DNA of 64,000 nt from Batillaria attramentaria (GCA_018292915.2 JACVVK020000139.1:796001-860000), one strand, 5' to 3'; counted from the first letter of the stretch, positions 54,501 to 64,000 are shown. The notes: generated by a model not told the origin, from the sequence alone. Made by a program: numbers and translations.

Positions 54501-57231
54501 TAGTCTTCTGCTGTTTTTGTTGTTTCAAGCGTCATGATTTGAGACACTGGTACTCAGTCTTGACTGTCTACTTGAAGTACGCTGAAAGCCAAAGGTGGCA
54601 ACTAGTTTTCATGTCATGGACACTTACTTAATTTTGAAGAAATATTTTTCTATGGCGTTGTATAGAAAATATTAGATACTTGGTCTTTGATGTTATTCTC
54701 TAAATGCTATTTCCAGTTTAAAAAAATTGACAGGAAATGTGGACTTTCATGCATTCGATGACGTTTCATGCAAAGACAGTACGGTAGAAGTTTGTTTTGT
54801 ACTTTGCTATTGTTATTATTTTGCTCATTTCAGGACAAGATGTGCGATTAACAATTTATTAATTTACATTTATGTTGCGTTATAAAGTGCACAGCGCTCT
54901 GGTTAACAATTTCTGTTGCAACTCTTTGCTATTCATTAACTGTTTCTTGTTTCATTTCTTGTTTCTTTGACACAGTTTGACTGGACATACCTTTTGAAAT
55001 AAAGTTTTTCTTGTCAAAGAACGTAAATGTCTATTTCAGGTTTTGCTAGAGAGAGAGAGATAGAGAGTGGGGGGGGGGGGGGAGAGAGAGAGAGAGAGAG
55101 AGAGAGAATATTGATTGACTTATTTATTTATTGTTTGAAATTCTAGTAATAATGTTTAGTATTCGGTACAACCATCTCATAAACAAAAACAAAAAAAAAA
55201 GAACCAATGCAAAAAAACAACTGAAAGAAACAAGAACCAACAACCAAACAAATATATCTCACACACACAAAAATAACAACAAGCACATAAATCGGGAAAA
55301 AAAAAGAAAAAAAAATGTTCCTATGGCCCTGTGCTTTTGGGGACAATAAAGTTTTGTAACAATAAAGTTAAAAATAAATACTGACATAGCTCTACATTGA
55401 TTAGAAAAGAGGGGGACCAGTTCGAGAGGGGGCCTATTTTGGATGCGAGGGGGGACCAAAATCGCCCAGGGGGACCAGTCGAAAACGAGGCTGGATGTCT
55501 AAGGGGGGGACCATTATAGAGCAGTTTTTGCCACGAATTGGTCCCCCGGGGGACTACTTCAGAGGGGGGACCGGACCGGATGCTACACCGGGTCTTGCAT
55601 ACCAAGCGCCGCTTAACTCCCAATTTATCACGTCTCACAGGCGCATCATTAGCAACCTGTCACATTTAATGGCGGGCTGCTTTCAGGCGACCAGGTGCCC
55701 TCCCCGGCAACACAGGCACGCTGGAGCGTCACTGTGGCGGGCGCAACTCCCCGCGGCTTTTGATCGCGTGGTTAGGTTGCAGTAAAAACACCACTTTCGG
55801 TTGTCGTTGAGATCCCGGCACGGACATCAACACACCTGATTGCCTAGTGTGAAGGACTGGGACGTGCTTTGTTGAGCTTTGTCGAATTTCACAGGAAGAT
55901 GGTTTCATTGGTTTGGGGGGGGGGGGGGGACTGCTGCAGTGTACATCATGACGAAATTATGGTATTAATAAACTATTATTGAAATTTAATGTTTTACTTG
56001 AACCTCCTCCCCCACCCACCCCACCCCGGAAAAAGGCAGTGGTGAGGTTTATGTTGAACTGATCTCAGTGTGTGCTGTGTATAAATTCCAAAGAAAGTGT
56101 CACTTGCTATTTAACAGGCACAGTATCCCATGCCAGACACCTGCTGTTCCTAGAGTTACAATCATCCAAGTTGTTCATTGTCTCTACGCTCAGTGTCACA
56201 AAGTGTGTGTTGTGTAAAAACAAGGCAATCACAATGTGTTCATTGTCTGTAAACATGCTATCACAAAGTGTTTGTTGTCTGTATACAGACAATCACAACC
56301 GTGAAAAGTGTCAAACTGTGAACATTTTGTCCACATGCTGTTACAACTGCATAGCGCCTTGTTTGAATTTGACCGTGATTGTTTTCGGTTGTAAATCAGT
56401 TTCTAACAAGAGATGCTAAATGCTGGTTTAATCATATATGTTTGTCCAAAGTTCGGTCTCTTGATGAGTTGATCTATACTTTTTTGGTCTTCCCCACCAG
56501 AGAGTTCAGCTATGAGGACCCTGTGTCAGACAGCCTGATGGAGCGGAAGCTGGAGCAGCGTGTCCGACAACTGCTGGAGGAGAACATGCTGGACGACTTT
56601 GAGGTGGAGGAGCACGAGGTCGTGGTGACCTACGCTGACCCCACACGACCCAACACTTTGCAGGTTACTTCTCCCTCTGTTCAAAAATAAATTTCAAGTA
56701 CACGCAGAACGTTGCTTTTGTGTGCTTTCTGATGAAATCGCACAAGTTTTCAAGAACACGCAGAAAGTTGCCTTTGTGTGCTTTCTGATGAAATCACACT
56801 TTCAAGAACACGCAGAAAGTTGCTTTTGTGTCTGTGGTTTCTGATGAAATCGTACTTTCAAGTACACGCAGGAAGTTGCTTGTGTAGGCTTTCTGATGAA
56901 ATCGCACTTTCTTGCTTGTGTATAACACATTTTCCAGATTTTCATAGCCTGCTATTCAACTCCACGCAGTCTGTCATTTAATTATTCAAGATACGTATTT
57001 TCAGGCAGATGAAAAGACTCATGGCTTGAGTGAGAACAGTGTTTAAAAAAAAAAAAAAATTCTTTCTAGGTGCTGAGGAATGCTGACAATGCTGTTGTAG
57101 CAAACATCACGCTGAAGAACGCCGACTCTGTCAACGGCAGCGCCAGTAACGGTGGAAAGTCTTCATCGCACACCACAACTGAAGATTGGAAATATCCCTC
57201 TGTTGTCTTCTCACCATCTGGAACTGTGCAG
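45139..57231 (+). CDS. M28B glutamate carboxypeptidase/transferrin receptor family protein (N-terminal 3 exons)
   Basis: Type II membrane protein. The first exon gives a cytoplasmic tail with a YTPV endocytosis-type motif (residues 11-14), a membrane helix (about 41-66) and a stalk with one Cys. Exons 2 and 3 (56501, 57070) give the start of the ectodomain: [42 protein letters not shown] and [13 protein letters not shown] align with the FOLH1/NAALADL pattern (F..P, G.D.V....Y.VLLSYP, N..II, PPFSAFSPQG). The protease and PA domains and any zinc ligands lie beyond the window. Whether this is an active peptidase or a transferrin-receptor-like non-enzyme cannot be told here. Visible protein: 223 residues. 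Intron 1 (11 kb) hosts the Ginger1 transposon. Confidence 0.78.
49420..49562. repeat. ~100-bp direct duplication around a C/A homopolymer
   Basis: gaagcactcaaaatcatgcc...agattttggtct recurs as gaagcactcaagaatcatgc...agattttagtct about 98 bp later. Confidence 0.75.
50576..50619. repeat. (CA)n microsatellite
   Basis: About 44 bp of CA. Confidence 0.97.
51100..51103. repeat. Target-site duplication CCGG, left
   Basis: CCGG immediately before the left inverted repeat, matched by CCGG at 55588-55591. Confidence 0.92.
51104..51328 (+). repeat. Ginger1 left terminal inverted repeat
   Basis: Starts tgtaggatccggtccggtcc and ends near ttaactttattgtta. Reverse-complements to 55357-55587 with near-complete identity apart from an ~7-bp indel and single changes. 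Contains a 14-bp palindrome gtcccccgggggac (51137-51150) and repeated ggtccccc motifs. Confidence 0.95.
51366..51405. repeat. (CT)n microsatellite
   Basis: CT run just inside the left inverted repeat of the transposon. Confidence 0.97.
51441..51573. repeat. Compound (CA)n/(CGCA)n microsatellite
   Basis: CA and cgca units over about 130 bp inside the transposon 5' region. Confidence 0.97.
51660..51845. repeat. 73-bp perfect inverted duplication with 40-bp spacer
   Basis: 51660-51732 is the exact reverse complement of 51773-51845. The spacer (gtgggatgagaaaacggtcg core) occurs again directly after the right arm (51846-51894). The order is arm, spacer, inverted arm, spacer. Confidence 0.95.
51890..51970 (+). 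promoter_or_regulatory. 41-bp tandem repeat with E-box palindrome before the transposase
   Basis: Two 41-bp copies, each with tgacacgtcacgtgactcgt followed by gtca, a near-perfect palindrome around CACGTG. They lie 70-150 bp before the transposase start codon. Promoter role is inferred. Confidence 0.5.
52038..52304 (+). CDS. Ginger1 transposase exon 1
   Basis: 89 codons from ATG 52038, [20 protein letters not shown] onward to [12 protein letters not shown], donor gtgagc. Contains the YP motif and the histidines of the zinc module. Confidence 0.85.
52038..54489 (+). CDS. Ginger1 transposase: integrase plus OTU protease (one intron, one frameshift)
   Basis: Exon 1 52038-52304, intron 52305-52658, exon 2 from 52659. 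Order: YP motif ([12 protein letters not shown]), HHCC zinc module (FHD..., GGHLG, then CRSCCVC), DDE core ([33 protein letters not shown]), GPY motif ([11 protein letters not shown]), twelve octapeptide repeats ([16 protein letters not shown]), then OTU cysteine protease with GDGNCFF, an [13 protein letters not shown] block and the C-terminal catalytic His in GHHFAPVF. The integrase inserts the element; the OTU domain is predicted to cleave ubiquitin chains. Frame is lost at a run of seven T (54122-54128); without it the integrase part is intact. Stop of the OTU frame is at 54487-54489. Confidence 0.9.
52305..52658 (+). other. Ginger1 transposase intron (354 bp)
   Basis: gtgagc...ctctctag removes stop codons and joins KTYKK to [10 protein letters not shown] exactly as in unbroken Gypsy integrases. 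Inside are inverted repeats (catcggatata at 52396, tatatccgatg at 52433) and CT and CA runs. Confidence 0.8.
52659..54161 (+). CDS. Ginger1 transposase exon 2, integrase frame
   Basis: [10 protein letters not shown] through the DDE core, GPY motif and octapeptides to GDGNCFF, then out of frame and stopping at 54159-54161. Confidence 0.93.
   Translation, partial: VLERYFWHGMKQEVEDYCRSCCVCQNMNACRKKPAAPLHPIPVPKKKWSLVGMDIIGPLQVTDRGNQYIVALTDHFTKFPVAKAIPCKSSEEVARFMYETICIFGAFDSLITDQGREFINFALDILTDRFNINHRISSAYHPETNGQRERDNRTLKDTLVKITDNDDWDELLPAALFAYRTSVHKSTQFSPFLALYGEQAKLPFDVTGDANEQDLNEEIMDTMKGIHEEVKNKIGENISRAQKKQKEYYDSRRAYDHGFRIGDKVLIINAARVHRMGGKMAPRFVGPYEVISVLPKGRLQLKNTKSGKILKNLYNISNVKLFHDRTQDNADPSHAPQADPSYHPQADPSHAPQADPSYHPQADPSHAPQADPSYHPQADPSHTPQADPSHAPQADPSYHPQADPSYHPQADPSHAPQADPSYHPQADPSCQPPLRMKFHPVDGAWQKDRASSLNFPRLFRRHPSRESVEVDITATPLDSISVKGDGNCFFPVCELCCFGD
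53646..53933 (+). repeat. 24-bp in-frame tandem repeat (12 copies)
   Basis: Twelve 24-bp units alternate between ADPSHAPQ and ADPSYHPQ codings; a partial thirteenth follows. It forms a flexible linker between integrase and OTU. Confidence 0.97.
54129..54489 (+). pseudogene. OTU protease segment, displaced by one base
   Basis: In the shifted frame: [65 protein letters not shown]. This is the OTU fold from after the catalytic Cys loop to the catalytic His. Otherwise open throughout, so the shift is recent or a base-calling error. Confidence 0.88.
54998..55003 (+). terminator. Candidate transposase poly(A) signal AATAAA
   Basis: AATAAA about 510 bp after the transposase stop, followed by a T-rich stretch. 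Confidence 0.55.
55048..55107. repeat. (GA)n microsatellite with G homopolymer
   Basis: GA runs around a 13-base poly-G inside the transposon 3' region. Confidence 0.95.
55357..55587 (-). repeat. Ginger1 right terminal inverted repeat
   Basis: Ends ggaccggaccggatgctaca at 55587. Matches the left repeat in reverse complement. Confidence 0.95.
55588..55591. repeat. Target-site duplication CCGG, right
   Basis: CCGG directly after the right inverted repeat, equal to 51100-51103. Confidence 0.92.
55592..56500. other. M28B-like intron 1, right part
   Basis: No gene recognised. 56150-56330 holds loosely repeated short blocks (cacaaagtgt, attgtctgta). A poly-G run is at 55915. Confidence 0.7.
56501..56663 (+). 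CDS. M28B-like exon 2
   Basis: Acceptor ccaccag, donor gttact (weak). [17 protein letters not shown], then [20 protein letters not shown] to RPNTLQ. Phases fit exons 1 and 3. Confidence 0.85.
56693..56915. repeat. ~58-bp tandem repeat, four diverged copies
   Basis: Each unit has acacgcagaaagttgc and tttctgatgaaatcgcac. The array begins about 30 bp after the exon 2 donor. Confidence 0.9.
57070..57231 (+). CDS. M28B-like exon 3
   Basis: Acceptor tttctag, donor gtgagg; 54 codons. [19 protein letters not shown] to [13 protein letters not shown]. Confidence 0.85.
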
Positions 57232-57239
57232 GTGAGGGG

Positions 57240-57306
<67 letters not shown>
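57240..57306. repeat. (GT)n microsatellite
   Basis: Starts immediately after the exon 3 donor. Confidence 0.98.
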
Positions 57307-57308
<2 letters not shown>

Positions 57309-58622
57309 CATGCCAGGTTCTGTGGTGTTTTTAACCCGTAGTTGGTTGTAAGTGGTTTGTTTGCCCAGTCTTACAACAATCTTCAAACGCTTCTGGAAAC
57401 AACTTGATGATAACAGACACCTGTCGCTTCCCCTGTATGCGTCGTTCACATTGCTGTGCCGAAATGGTGCTGTTGGTAGTCACAGGTATACACACAGATA
57501 TTCGCACACACTATTTTGCCTGTGTGCACAGAACTGCAACACATACCCATACAGTGGAAGGGCCAAATTTGTCTGCAGTTTAAGTACATGTACTCAAAAC
57601 AAGGTTGCAGACGTGATCTGAGGTCAAAGTAGATGAAAGTTTCATAATATTATGTTGGGTCAGTGCAACAAAGTGCATAATCTTAACTTGAACATTTCAG
57701 TAACTCTCAGAGGGAGAAGTTCGTTTACAACCCAGCCCAGTGGTTCATTTTGTGATCTGTAACTTGCTTGAGTACAAGCCCAGTGTGTACGCTGGAAATG
57801 CATCATTGCTGATGGATTAAATGCATTATATTCGTCAACAAATAATTGTACAGTTCTTGTGTACTGATGTAATGGTGGTGGTGTGATGCGGACTCGCCGA
57901 CATCTACAATATGTCTGTAGTTTCTACCGAAACTGACCTTGGACTGTGACACTACAGTTGCGCGTCAAAAAGTATGATTTTTGGCCAAAAAATACTGTAT
58001 TTTAGCCAGATGAGCTTTGAATCTGCGATCTCAGATCTAAACTTCAGTCACTGCACAATCCTGACACCTGCATAATTATATGAAAATGCCCATACTATCA
58101 GTGATACAAATAGAAGAAACTGAACATGAAGCAATATCTCCCTTACAGATACCTTGTAGACTGGGGAAGTGTGGTTTTAATAGCCATGTGCAGCTTGACA
58201 TTCACTTCTGTAGAGGATGCATGATTTATATTGCTTTCAAGCAAGTCCTGAAAAAAAAATGCGGCCCAATCTCTCGTCAACCACTCCACTGACGTGTAGA
58301 AACGGCACAGTTGGCATTTTTATTTTAGGGTAAAAAATATCGCCATTTTACAAGTGTCAACGTGTCCTCAGCCGAGTAGTGTCCCGTTGTGAAGAGTGGT
58401 GGGACCTGGTGAACCTCACAATAAAAGTGCCCACCGCGCACTCGAGCCGTGACTGGCAACGTTTTAGGAGGTGTGATAAAGGGATCAGAACCGTGCTGTG
58501 CAGTCGCGCTGCATCACCTCCATAGTCTGCTGTACACCTCTTCTTCAGATGTCTTGTGTACAGATTATGATCAGGGCCAGGAATACAGCCTGATTTTAAA
58601 AAATTTTTCTTCAAATGGTATG

Positions 58623-58637
58623 CCCCCCCCCCCTCCC

Positions 58638-58673
<36 letters not shown>
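58623..58673. repeat. ~50-bp poly-C tract
   Basis: Almost pure C with three T interruptions. Confidence 0.97.
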
Positions 58674-58675
<2 letters not shown>

Positions 58676-58981
58676 ACCGTGGTCAAATCTGTGTTTCCAG
58701 AGGTGTGTATTCCTGGCGCCCTGTGTTACTTCTGTGTGTCATGACATTGGTTAGAGTTCGGGTTACTGTAGGAAAATTGACCTCTGGGAACTGAACCTCA
58801 GCGAACATAGACATGCTCCTGTTTTACCCCCACCTCCTTCATAATTGTTGTCGTCATTCACCCGCTGTTGTTCTTGCGTGTATGTGGTGTTGTGTTTATT
58901 TTGTTTCACAACCAAAATGTACATCAGGTGCAGCAGTGGGTTCATCCTTCAGACTTTACAAATGTTGTGAAGGGTTGGGTG

Positions 58982-58985
<4 letters not shown>

Positions 58986-59040
<55 letters not shown>
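58986..59040. repeat. (GT)n microsatellite
   Basis: About 54 bp of GT, then cgcgcccgcccgcc. Confidence 0.97.
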
Positions 59041-59043
<3 letters not shown>

Positions 59044-61938
59044 GCGCGCCCGCCCGCCCGCCCATCCATCCGCATGCAATGTGTATACACTTAGACATCC
59101 GTGTGTTTCGACTGACAAGACGTATATATATATATGATAATCATATATATATCACAACTACATACAAGAGAGACACCAGGGCAGTCACCATAACCTGCGG
59201 CAATAGCTGAACACAAACAAACTGCTTTTCCTCTACCTTCAAAGGTCTACCATTGTCTGAACGGATTTGAAACTCCGTTCTAAAGTGAGCACGCATAATG
59301 GCCTTCCTGATGCGTGTAGCGGGGATGCTGTCTTGGTGAAAGGCCAGGCGGCTTAGAGTTTCAGTGTGTGAGCGGTGTCACTACGCCCATAACTTGCAGG
59401 CTGTCAGCTATTAAGGATGGGGAATACCTGTGCAAACAGCACGCACTTGGAAAGAGGAACTGAAATTGTCATTTCAGCGCTGAGTATGTCAGCCCAATTT
59501 TGATGATTTGGCCACAACTCTGAGAAATGCATGGGACTATTGTCATGTTTTGCTGTTTTGAGCATGTGCATGGTATTCAAGAGGTCCTCATGACTTTCGT
59601 TTAAGATATCCCCCATCCTTAAGCCAAGCTACTGCTATGGCAGGTTCGACAGAGACACCAGGGCCGGCCCGCATGTAAAAGTCGGGGTTAGGGAGTTTAG
59701 CCCCGGGTTAGAGTCTAACCTCGAACTAAACTAGCTCTAGGGTTAAATTTTCTGTTGTTTTTTTTGTTTTAAATCAGGAAGCAGGTCCATTCAAGCGAGG
59801 TGCCTATGCCGTTATAGAAGGATTTTCATCTTTCTTTCTCCGCTTCCTTTTTCAATTTAATTTTGTTTAGGGGTTTCTGTTGTCCTAGTCTGGGTTAGGC
59901 CTGTAGCCGTGGGTTAAATTAACCTTGAGTTTTACATACGGACCCTGTCCATTATGGTTTTGGATACCTTTAGACACCTGCTTTGGATACTTGTTCTGAA
60001 GTTTGCTTGAAGGCCGATTTATAAAAATACCTGGGTTCACAAATTGTTAGAGATGTTTTGGTTTTGTCTGGCATCCTACCAGTTAGACACCTGCACAGTG
60101 ACAGCATCTCACACAGGCTGGCATACAGCAAGCAGAAGCTGAATTTCAGGCCAAAAAGCACAGCATCTGCTACAACCATGCCAGGATGGCAGACAAGACA
60201 GCTTCAGACTTAGCTGTTGTAGTTGTGATTTGTGCATGGCCGGCAGACATTTGTGTATTACATAATATATTATTAGTGTATTGTATACATTTAGAGATCA
60301 CCTTATCATCAACACAGATTATTTACGGCATACACATGCACCCATAAGCACAAATGTTCACAAACAAAAGTTTGTCTCCAGTGAAGCCTGTCAGTGTTAG
60401 AATTTGCACCTTTAACAGTAATACATACATGTACAGTTTATCATTGTATATATAATGTGCTGAAAGATTATGGTCAGTTGTTGTAAACACACAGTGATCA
60501 GCACATCGTGTGCCAGTAACTATTTCAGCACTTATTTTGAAGACTGCCAGTTCTGATGTCTTTCTTTTCAGCGTTTAAAAAACAAAATTGCTTCTTACTT
60601 AGCAAACTGCCTTTAGAGTGACAGATCAAACTGGGCGGGCCGGTCTTTCAAGATTTCAGATCTTTTGAAGTTTATATGTCTCCCCACTAGTGAGCTTACC
60701 GCAAAGATTCGCGAGTGAGTTTGGTGATCCGTTTGTACGATTTACGAGGCAGGTTTTACGTTTCATGTCTGTGTTTAAATACGGATAGTTAACTGGTGTC
60801 CCTGTAAAATGATGGTGTAAGGCGAAGAATTCTGCTTTGCGGGTGTTTGATGATAATGATTATACTTAGATAGTGCTGTAACCTACATGTATTAATGAAT
60901 AATAGGTCTAAGTGCTTAAAGATAAAATAAGTGTGATGTACGGCGTCAAACGTTTACAGTAACAATGTTGAAAATGATCATACTGTAGTCACTTTCTCAA
61001 GCAGCAGTTACATAAGAACATAACACTTCAGTTGCCTTGGCTGGACAAGTGTCTAGTGAGGAAAAAGTATCTGCTGATAATCTCGACTGTACAATGCTAT
61101 CTCATTCACTTCTTTGCGCAGCTCCTGAAATTTCAGATAAAGGCAGTCATGTCAAGAAACAGCGACCGTCTGTCTGCATTCTGAAGGGATTGTTTCACAT
61201 AGGTTCACTTCACTGGGTGATTTTCTGAAACAGTATCCCTCTTCACAAGGGCAGATAATCTCTCTGTCAGAGCAGACGGCACATTTTGTTGTGTCACTGC
61301 ATGTAAGACGTAGTTTGACAAAGTGGGATATTGCACACGGTATTGTGGCTGTTGAGATCGTCTGTCATAATCGCAAACTCAAATAATTATTTTGCTTTTC
61401 AAATGCGGCAAGTGTCTTGAAACACACTGTATCAAGTTTGTATCGCATTTGTTGTCACTTCAGCCAGCTGAAATTTGAGGTATGTGATTTTACTGCTGGG
61501 CACTTGACAAAGCAGTGTTGTTAAGTTATACAATACTGGACTCTGCTTGGCAACATTTTGAGAATACTCTCTTGAAGATGTAGACTCCGAAATATGCCAC
61601 TGTACCTCAATATACTTATGTATTATAAAAAAATAGAATATTAATTGTAGAAATTGTAGAGTAGGCACACTGTTGCCAGAAATGTCATTTGTTTATGAAC
61701 TTATTAGCACTGTGTACATGTATATATATGTATTATTCCAAACACTATCTTGATTTTGTCCTCATCATCATCTGCGGTTTTCATTTGATTCCATTTCTTC
61801 CCGACCCCCACACCCTTCCTTTATTTTACCTCGAATGTTTTTACACTTTGCTTTTTATGGCCATTTTACCACTTTTGTCCGTTAAAATAAAATGAAATGG
61901 TGGCAGAATAACTCAGAAATAGAAATAGGTACAAAACC

Positions 61939-62462
61939 GGCCCCCGTAGTGTAGGACTTTGTGAGCACTTCGGACCATGGACAGGGAGACCCCGGTTTGA
62001 GTCCCAGTCGAGGCAAGCAGGATTTTTTTTCTACTAACTACTAACTACTTCTTAAGGTTGGTTCCTACCCAGAGCGGGTGTGCCATGAGCCCATTGGGGA
62101 GGCTGTTGCCACACAGCCGAGATTCACCCACTTTACGGGTGCGACTTTGGGGGTGTTTCCCTTGGTATGACACATCTTATGATGCGGATGATTACACGGG
62201 CGGCATCACAGGTGCCGTAGTTCCCAGGCCTGGTGAACGCCGGGATATTTATGACAGGAATCGTGGAATGCGGCCCTGTCCCGCAGTCCCAAACCACACG
62301 GACCTCCATAGCATCATCGTACCATCAACCTCATCTCCATCATCGTGCATAATACTAGATTGCCCCGGCTTCCGAGCCCTCCGTGGATTCCACCCATGAC
62401 CCATGACCTGGGTGGAACACTGCTGGAGCTGCCAAAGAGTTAGGGCAGCAAAAAAAAACAAA
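61939..62462 (+). mobile_element. ~500-bp tRNA-headed SINE, family B
   Basis: tRNA-like head (gtagtgtagg...gagcac; B box ggtttgagtcccag), body landmarks gagcgggtg, cccattgggg, gggtgcgacttt, gatatttatgacagg, and an A-rich tail (62450-62470). Opposite in orientation to the copy at 6801-7292. Confidence 0.82.
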
Positions 62463-62813
62463 AAAAAAACACCAGGGCCTGAGGGGCTGTAACTGAGACA
62501 GAATTTCATGGACTTCAGGGTTGTGAACGATTTGGCTCTATGGGCCGTTTTAGTGTTGCAAGTTGCATGAGGCCTATTGGTGGCTCATTGCCTACCGGTA
62601 TTTCACACGTAAGTTACAATCCGTACTGCAGGATACCTCAGCGGTGGTTGTGTTAGAAATACGAGCTGGGACAGTTTTATGTGAAGGGCTCTTGGGCGCC
62701 GTGAATGATGGAGACGATCAAATTCTTGCGTGGCAGCATCATAAAACTTTTATGTCGGTGTGGAAAGGTCGCATCCTCCTTTGACATGTTCTGTGTTCCG
62801 TTTGGGCCCTCCT

Positions 62814-62815
<2 letters not shown>

Positions 62816-62858
<43 letters not shown>

Positions 62859-62880
62859 CGGTGTGTGTGTGTGTGTGTGT
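62816..62880. repeat. (GT)n microsatellite
   Basis: Interrupted once by gccg. Confidence 0.97.
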
Positions 62881-63035
62881 ATTCTTTTGATCAGGATAAC
62901 ACAAACCTCATATTGTGCCAAGGGTCGTTACTGCAGGTATTTTAGCCTGTACAAAATTGAGTCAATGTTAAAATAGTGCTTAGAATAATGTTGTTCATTT
63001 CAGCTTTAATGCTAGGCTTATTCTCTCCCTCTTTG

Positions 63036-63040
<5 letters not shown>

Positions 63041-63090
<50 letters not shown>
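63041..63090. repeat. (GT)n microsatellite
   Basis: About 50 bp of GT. Confidence 0.97.
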
Positions 63091-63093
<3 letters not shown>

Positions 63094-63597
63094 ATGAGTC
63101 ACGTATCTTCAGTTCAGATCTTCATGACATTAACCCCTGGCAATTATTTCTTCAGTCGTTTCGGAAGCCGTAAGTTTCGCAGGAGCCACGTGATTTTGCC
63201 ATGACCGCGTTGTAGAGGGATTTGAGGAGATCCCTGAAGGATCAACTTCTAACTTCTCAATAACCGCCAGCCCCCTATTGAAGGCTGGCTGATAGTGACA
63301 GGCCGTCATGTTTACACACGGGATGACTGATAGCACTATATGGCGCTACTCCGGCATGTCACAGGCCCCATAAAGCCACAATGGTTTCTTTGCGGGTTTT
63401 TTTTTTAACCTCAAGACATGGGACTACTCAAGTATTGCCTGATGTAGCGTGTTCGCCCATTTGCTGCTTGCTGATAAAACCCTCTTGAAACCCTGGGTTT
63501 TGCCGGAGTCCAGCTGGTTTTATGGAAATCGCGCAAGATCTTCACCAGTTGAACTTTGATAACACCGGTTTTGGCTGTTCTTTCAGTTATTGTGCCC

Positions 63598-63862
63598 CCC
63601 CCCCCCCCCCCCCCCCACGTTTGGAACTCCTTGCCATCTTCTCTGAGGAACATCCCTTCCCTCCTACAGTTTAAAGCAGAACTCAAAACACATCTTTTCA
63701 AACTAGCTTTTAATCTTTAAGTTTAAACTCCACCACCTGTATTGATGTGTATAAATGTGTGCGTGTGAATGTTGTGTGTGTGCGTGAGCAAAAGCGCATC
63801 GAGTTCTTCTCGAAGCAGAACTCCGCGCTCTACAAATGTAATATATTATTATTATTATTATT
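63598..63862 (+). mobile_element. 5'-truncated LINE, 3' end
   Basis: 63622-63720 encodes WNSLPSSLRNIPSLLQFK and KTHLFKLAFNL then TAA, the usual C-terminal end of many non-LTR reverse-transcriptase proteins. A short 3' UTR follows, ending gcgctctacaaatgtaatat and an (ATT)n tail, as in L2/CR1-like elements. The upstream part is replaced by a poly-C run. Confidence 0.75.
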
Positions 63863-64000
63863 TATATATTATTATATTAAAAGCTCAATGTATGTCTTGA
63901 CAAGATGAAACGGTTGTCGTTTACAAAGCACTTTGTCTTTAGAGCTTGGAACGGTTGACAATTACAAAGGTACAACGCTGTTAATATTCAAACCTCAGAC

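Larger units (their letters stand above)
51104..55587 (+). mobile_element. Full-length Ginger1 DNA transposon (4,484 bp)
   Basis: Cut-and-paste element of the Ginger superfamily (Gypsy-integrase-related). It shows every published hallmark of Ginger1: CCGG duplication on both sides, termini TGTA...TACA, terminal inverted repeats of about 225-230 bp, and one gene encoding a Gypsy-type integrase with GPY motif and a C-terminal OTU protease. The repeats differ by few substitutions and indels, so the insertion is fairly young. It sits in intron 1 of the M28B-like gene in the same orientation. The coding region carries a one-base frameshift in the OTU part, so this copy may no longer encode a complete protein. 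Confidence 0.95.
57232..64000. other. M28B-like intron 3 (continues past the window)
   Basis: No further exon recognised. Contains GT/CA tracts, a ~50-base poly-C tract, an AT palindrome (59119-59153), a family B SINE and a LINE 3' end. Confidence 0.7.

Noticed and set aside
1..64000. CRISPR arrays, operons, bacterial features
   Set aside because: Eukaryotic gene structure throughout; the minisatellites are head-to-tail without unique spacers.

Overview
This window is eukaryotic nuclear DNA with short exons, GT-AG introns, long simple repeats and decayed transposons. The gene content (a single KDM6/UTX-type demethylase, an invertebrate FAM187-like Ig membrane protein, a Ginger1 DNA transposon with an OTU domain, tRNA-derived SINEs and very dense CA/CT microsatellites) suggests a lophotrochozoan animal. 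A mollusc, perhaps a marine gastropod, is my best guess, but the species is an inference and not a reading.

Layout. (1) 1681-25848, plus strand: 25 exons of a KDM6 (UTX) histone H3K27 demethylase. The frame stays open across all 24 junctions, giving about 1,221 residues from the middle of the TPR array to the stop. The N-terminal exons lie upstream of the window. A 3' UTR of about 6 kb, carrying a 34-bp minisatellite, runs to poly(A) signals at 31426 and 31920. Its 8-kb intron 4 contains a compact promoter-like block (two CCAAT boxes, NRF1 palindrome, GC box, TATA) around 10250-10460. (2) 32199-42672, minus strand: nine exons of a FAM187-like type I membrane protein (Ig fold, TSP1-like cysteine module, second Ig fold, TM, Ser-rich tail), tail-to-tail with KDM6. 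Its signal-peptide exon was not found. (3) 45139-57231, plus strand: the first three coding exons of a type II membrane protein of the M28B glutamate carboxypeptidase/transferrin receptor family. It continues past the right edge.

Inside the 11-kb first intron of gene 3 sits the most striking object: a full-length 4,484-bp Ginger1 cut-and-paste transposon (51104-55587). It has CCGG target-site duplications, ~225-230-bp terminal inverted repeats, and a transposase with Gypsy-type integrase, GPY motif, octapeptide repeats and OTU protease. The transposase gene has one clean intron and a one-base homopolymer frameshift just after the OTU catalytic Cys. A 73-bp perfect inverted duplication lies between the left end and the start codon.

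The rest is intronic or intergenic: three SINE-like families, a MITE family, a LINE 3' end, minisatellites of 34, 41, ~58 and 71 bp, and more than thirty long CA/CT or G/C tracts. I saw no tRNA or rRNA gene that I could support.
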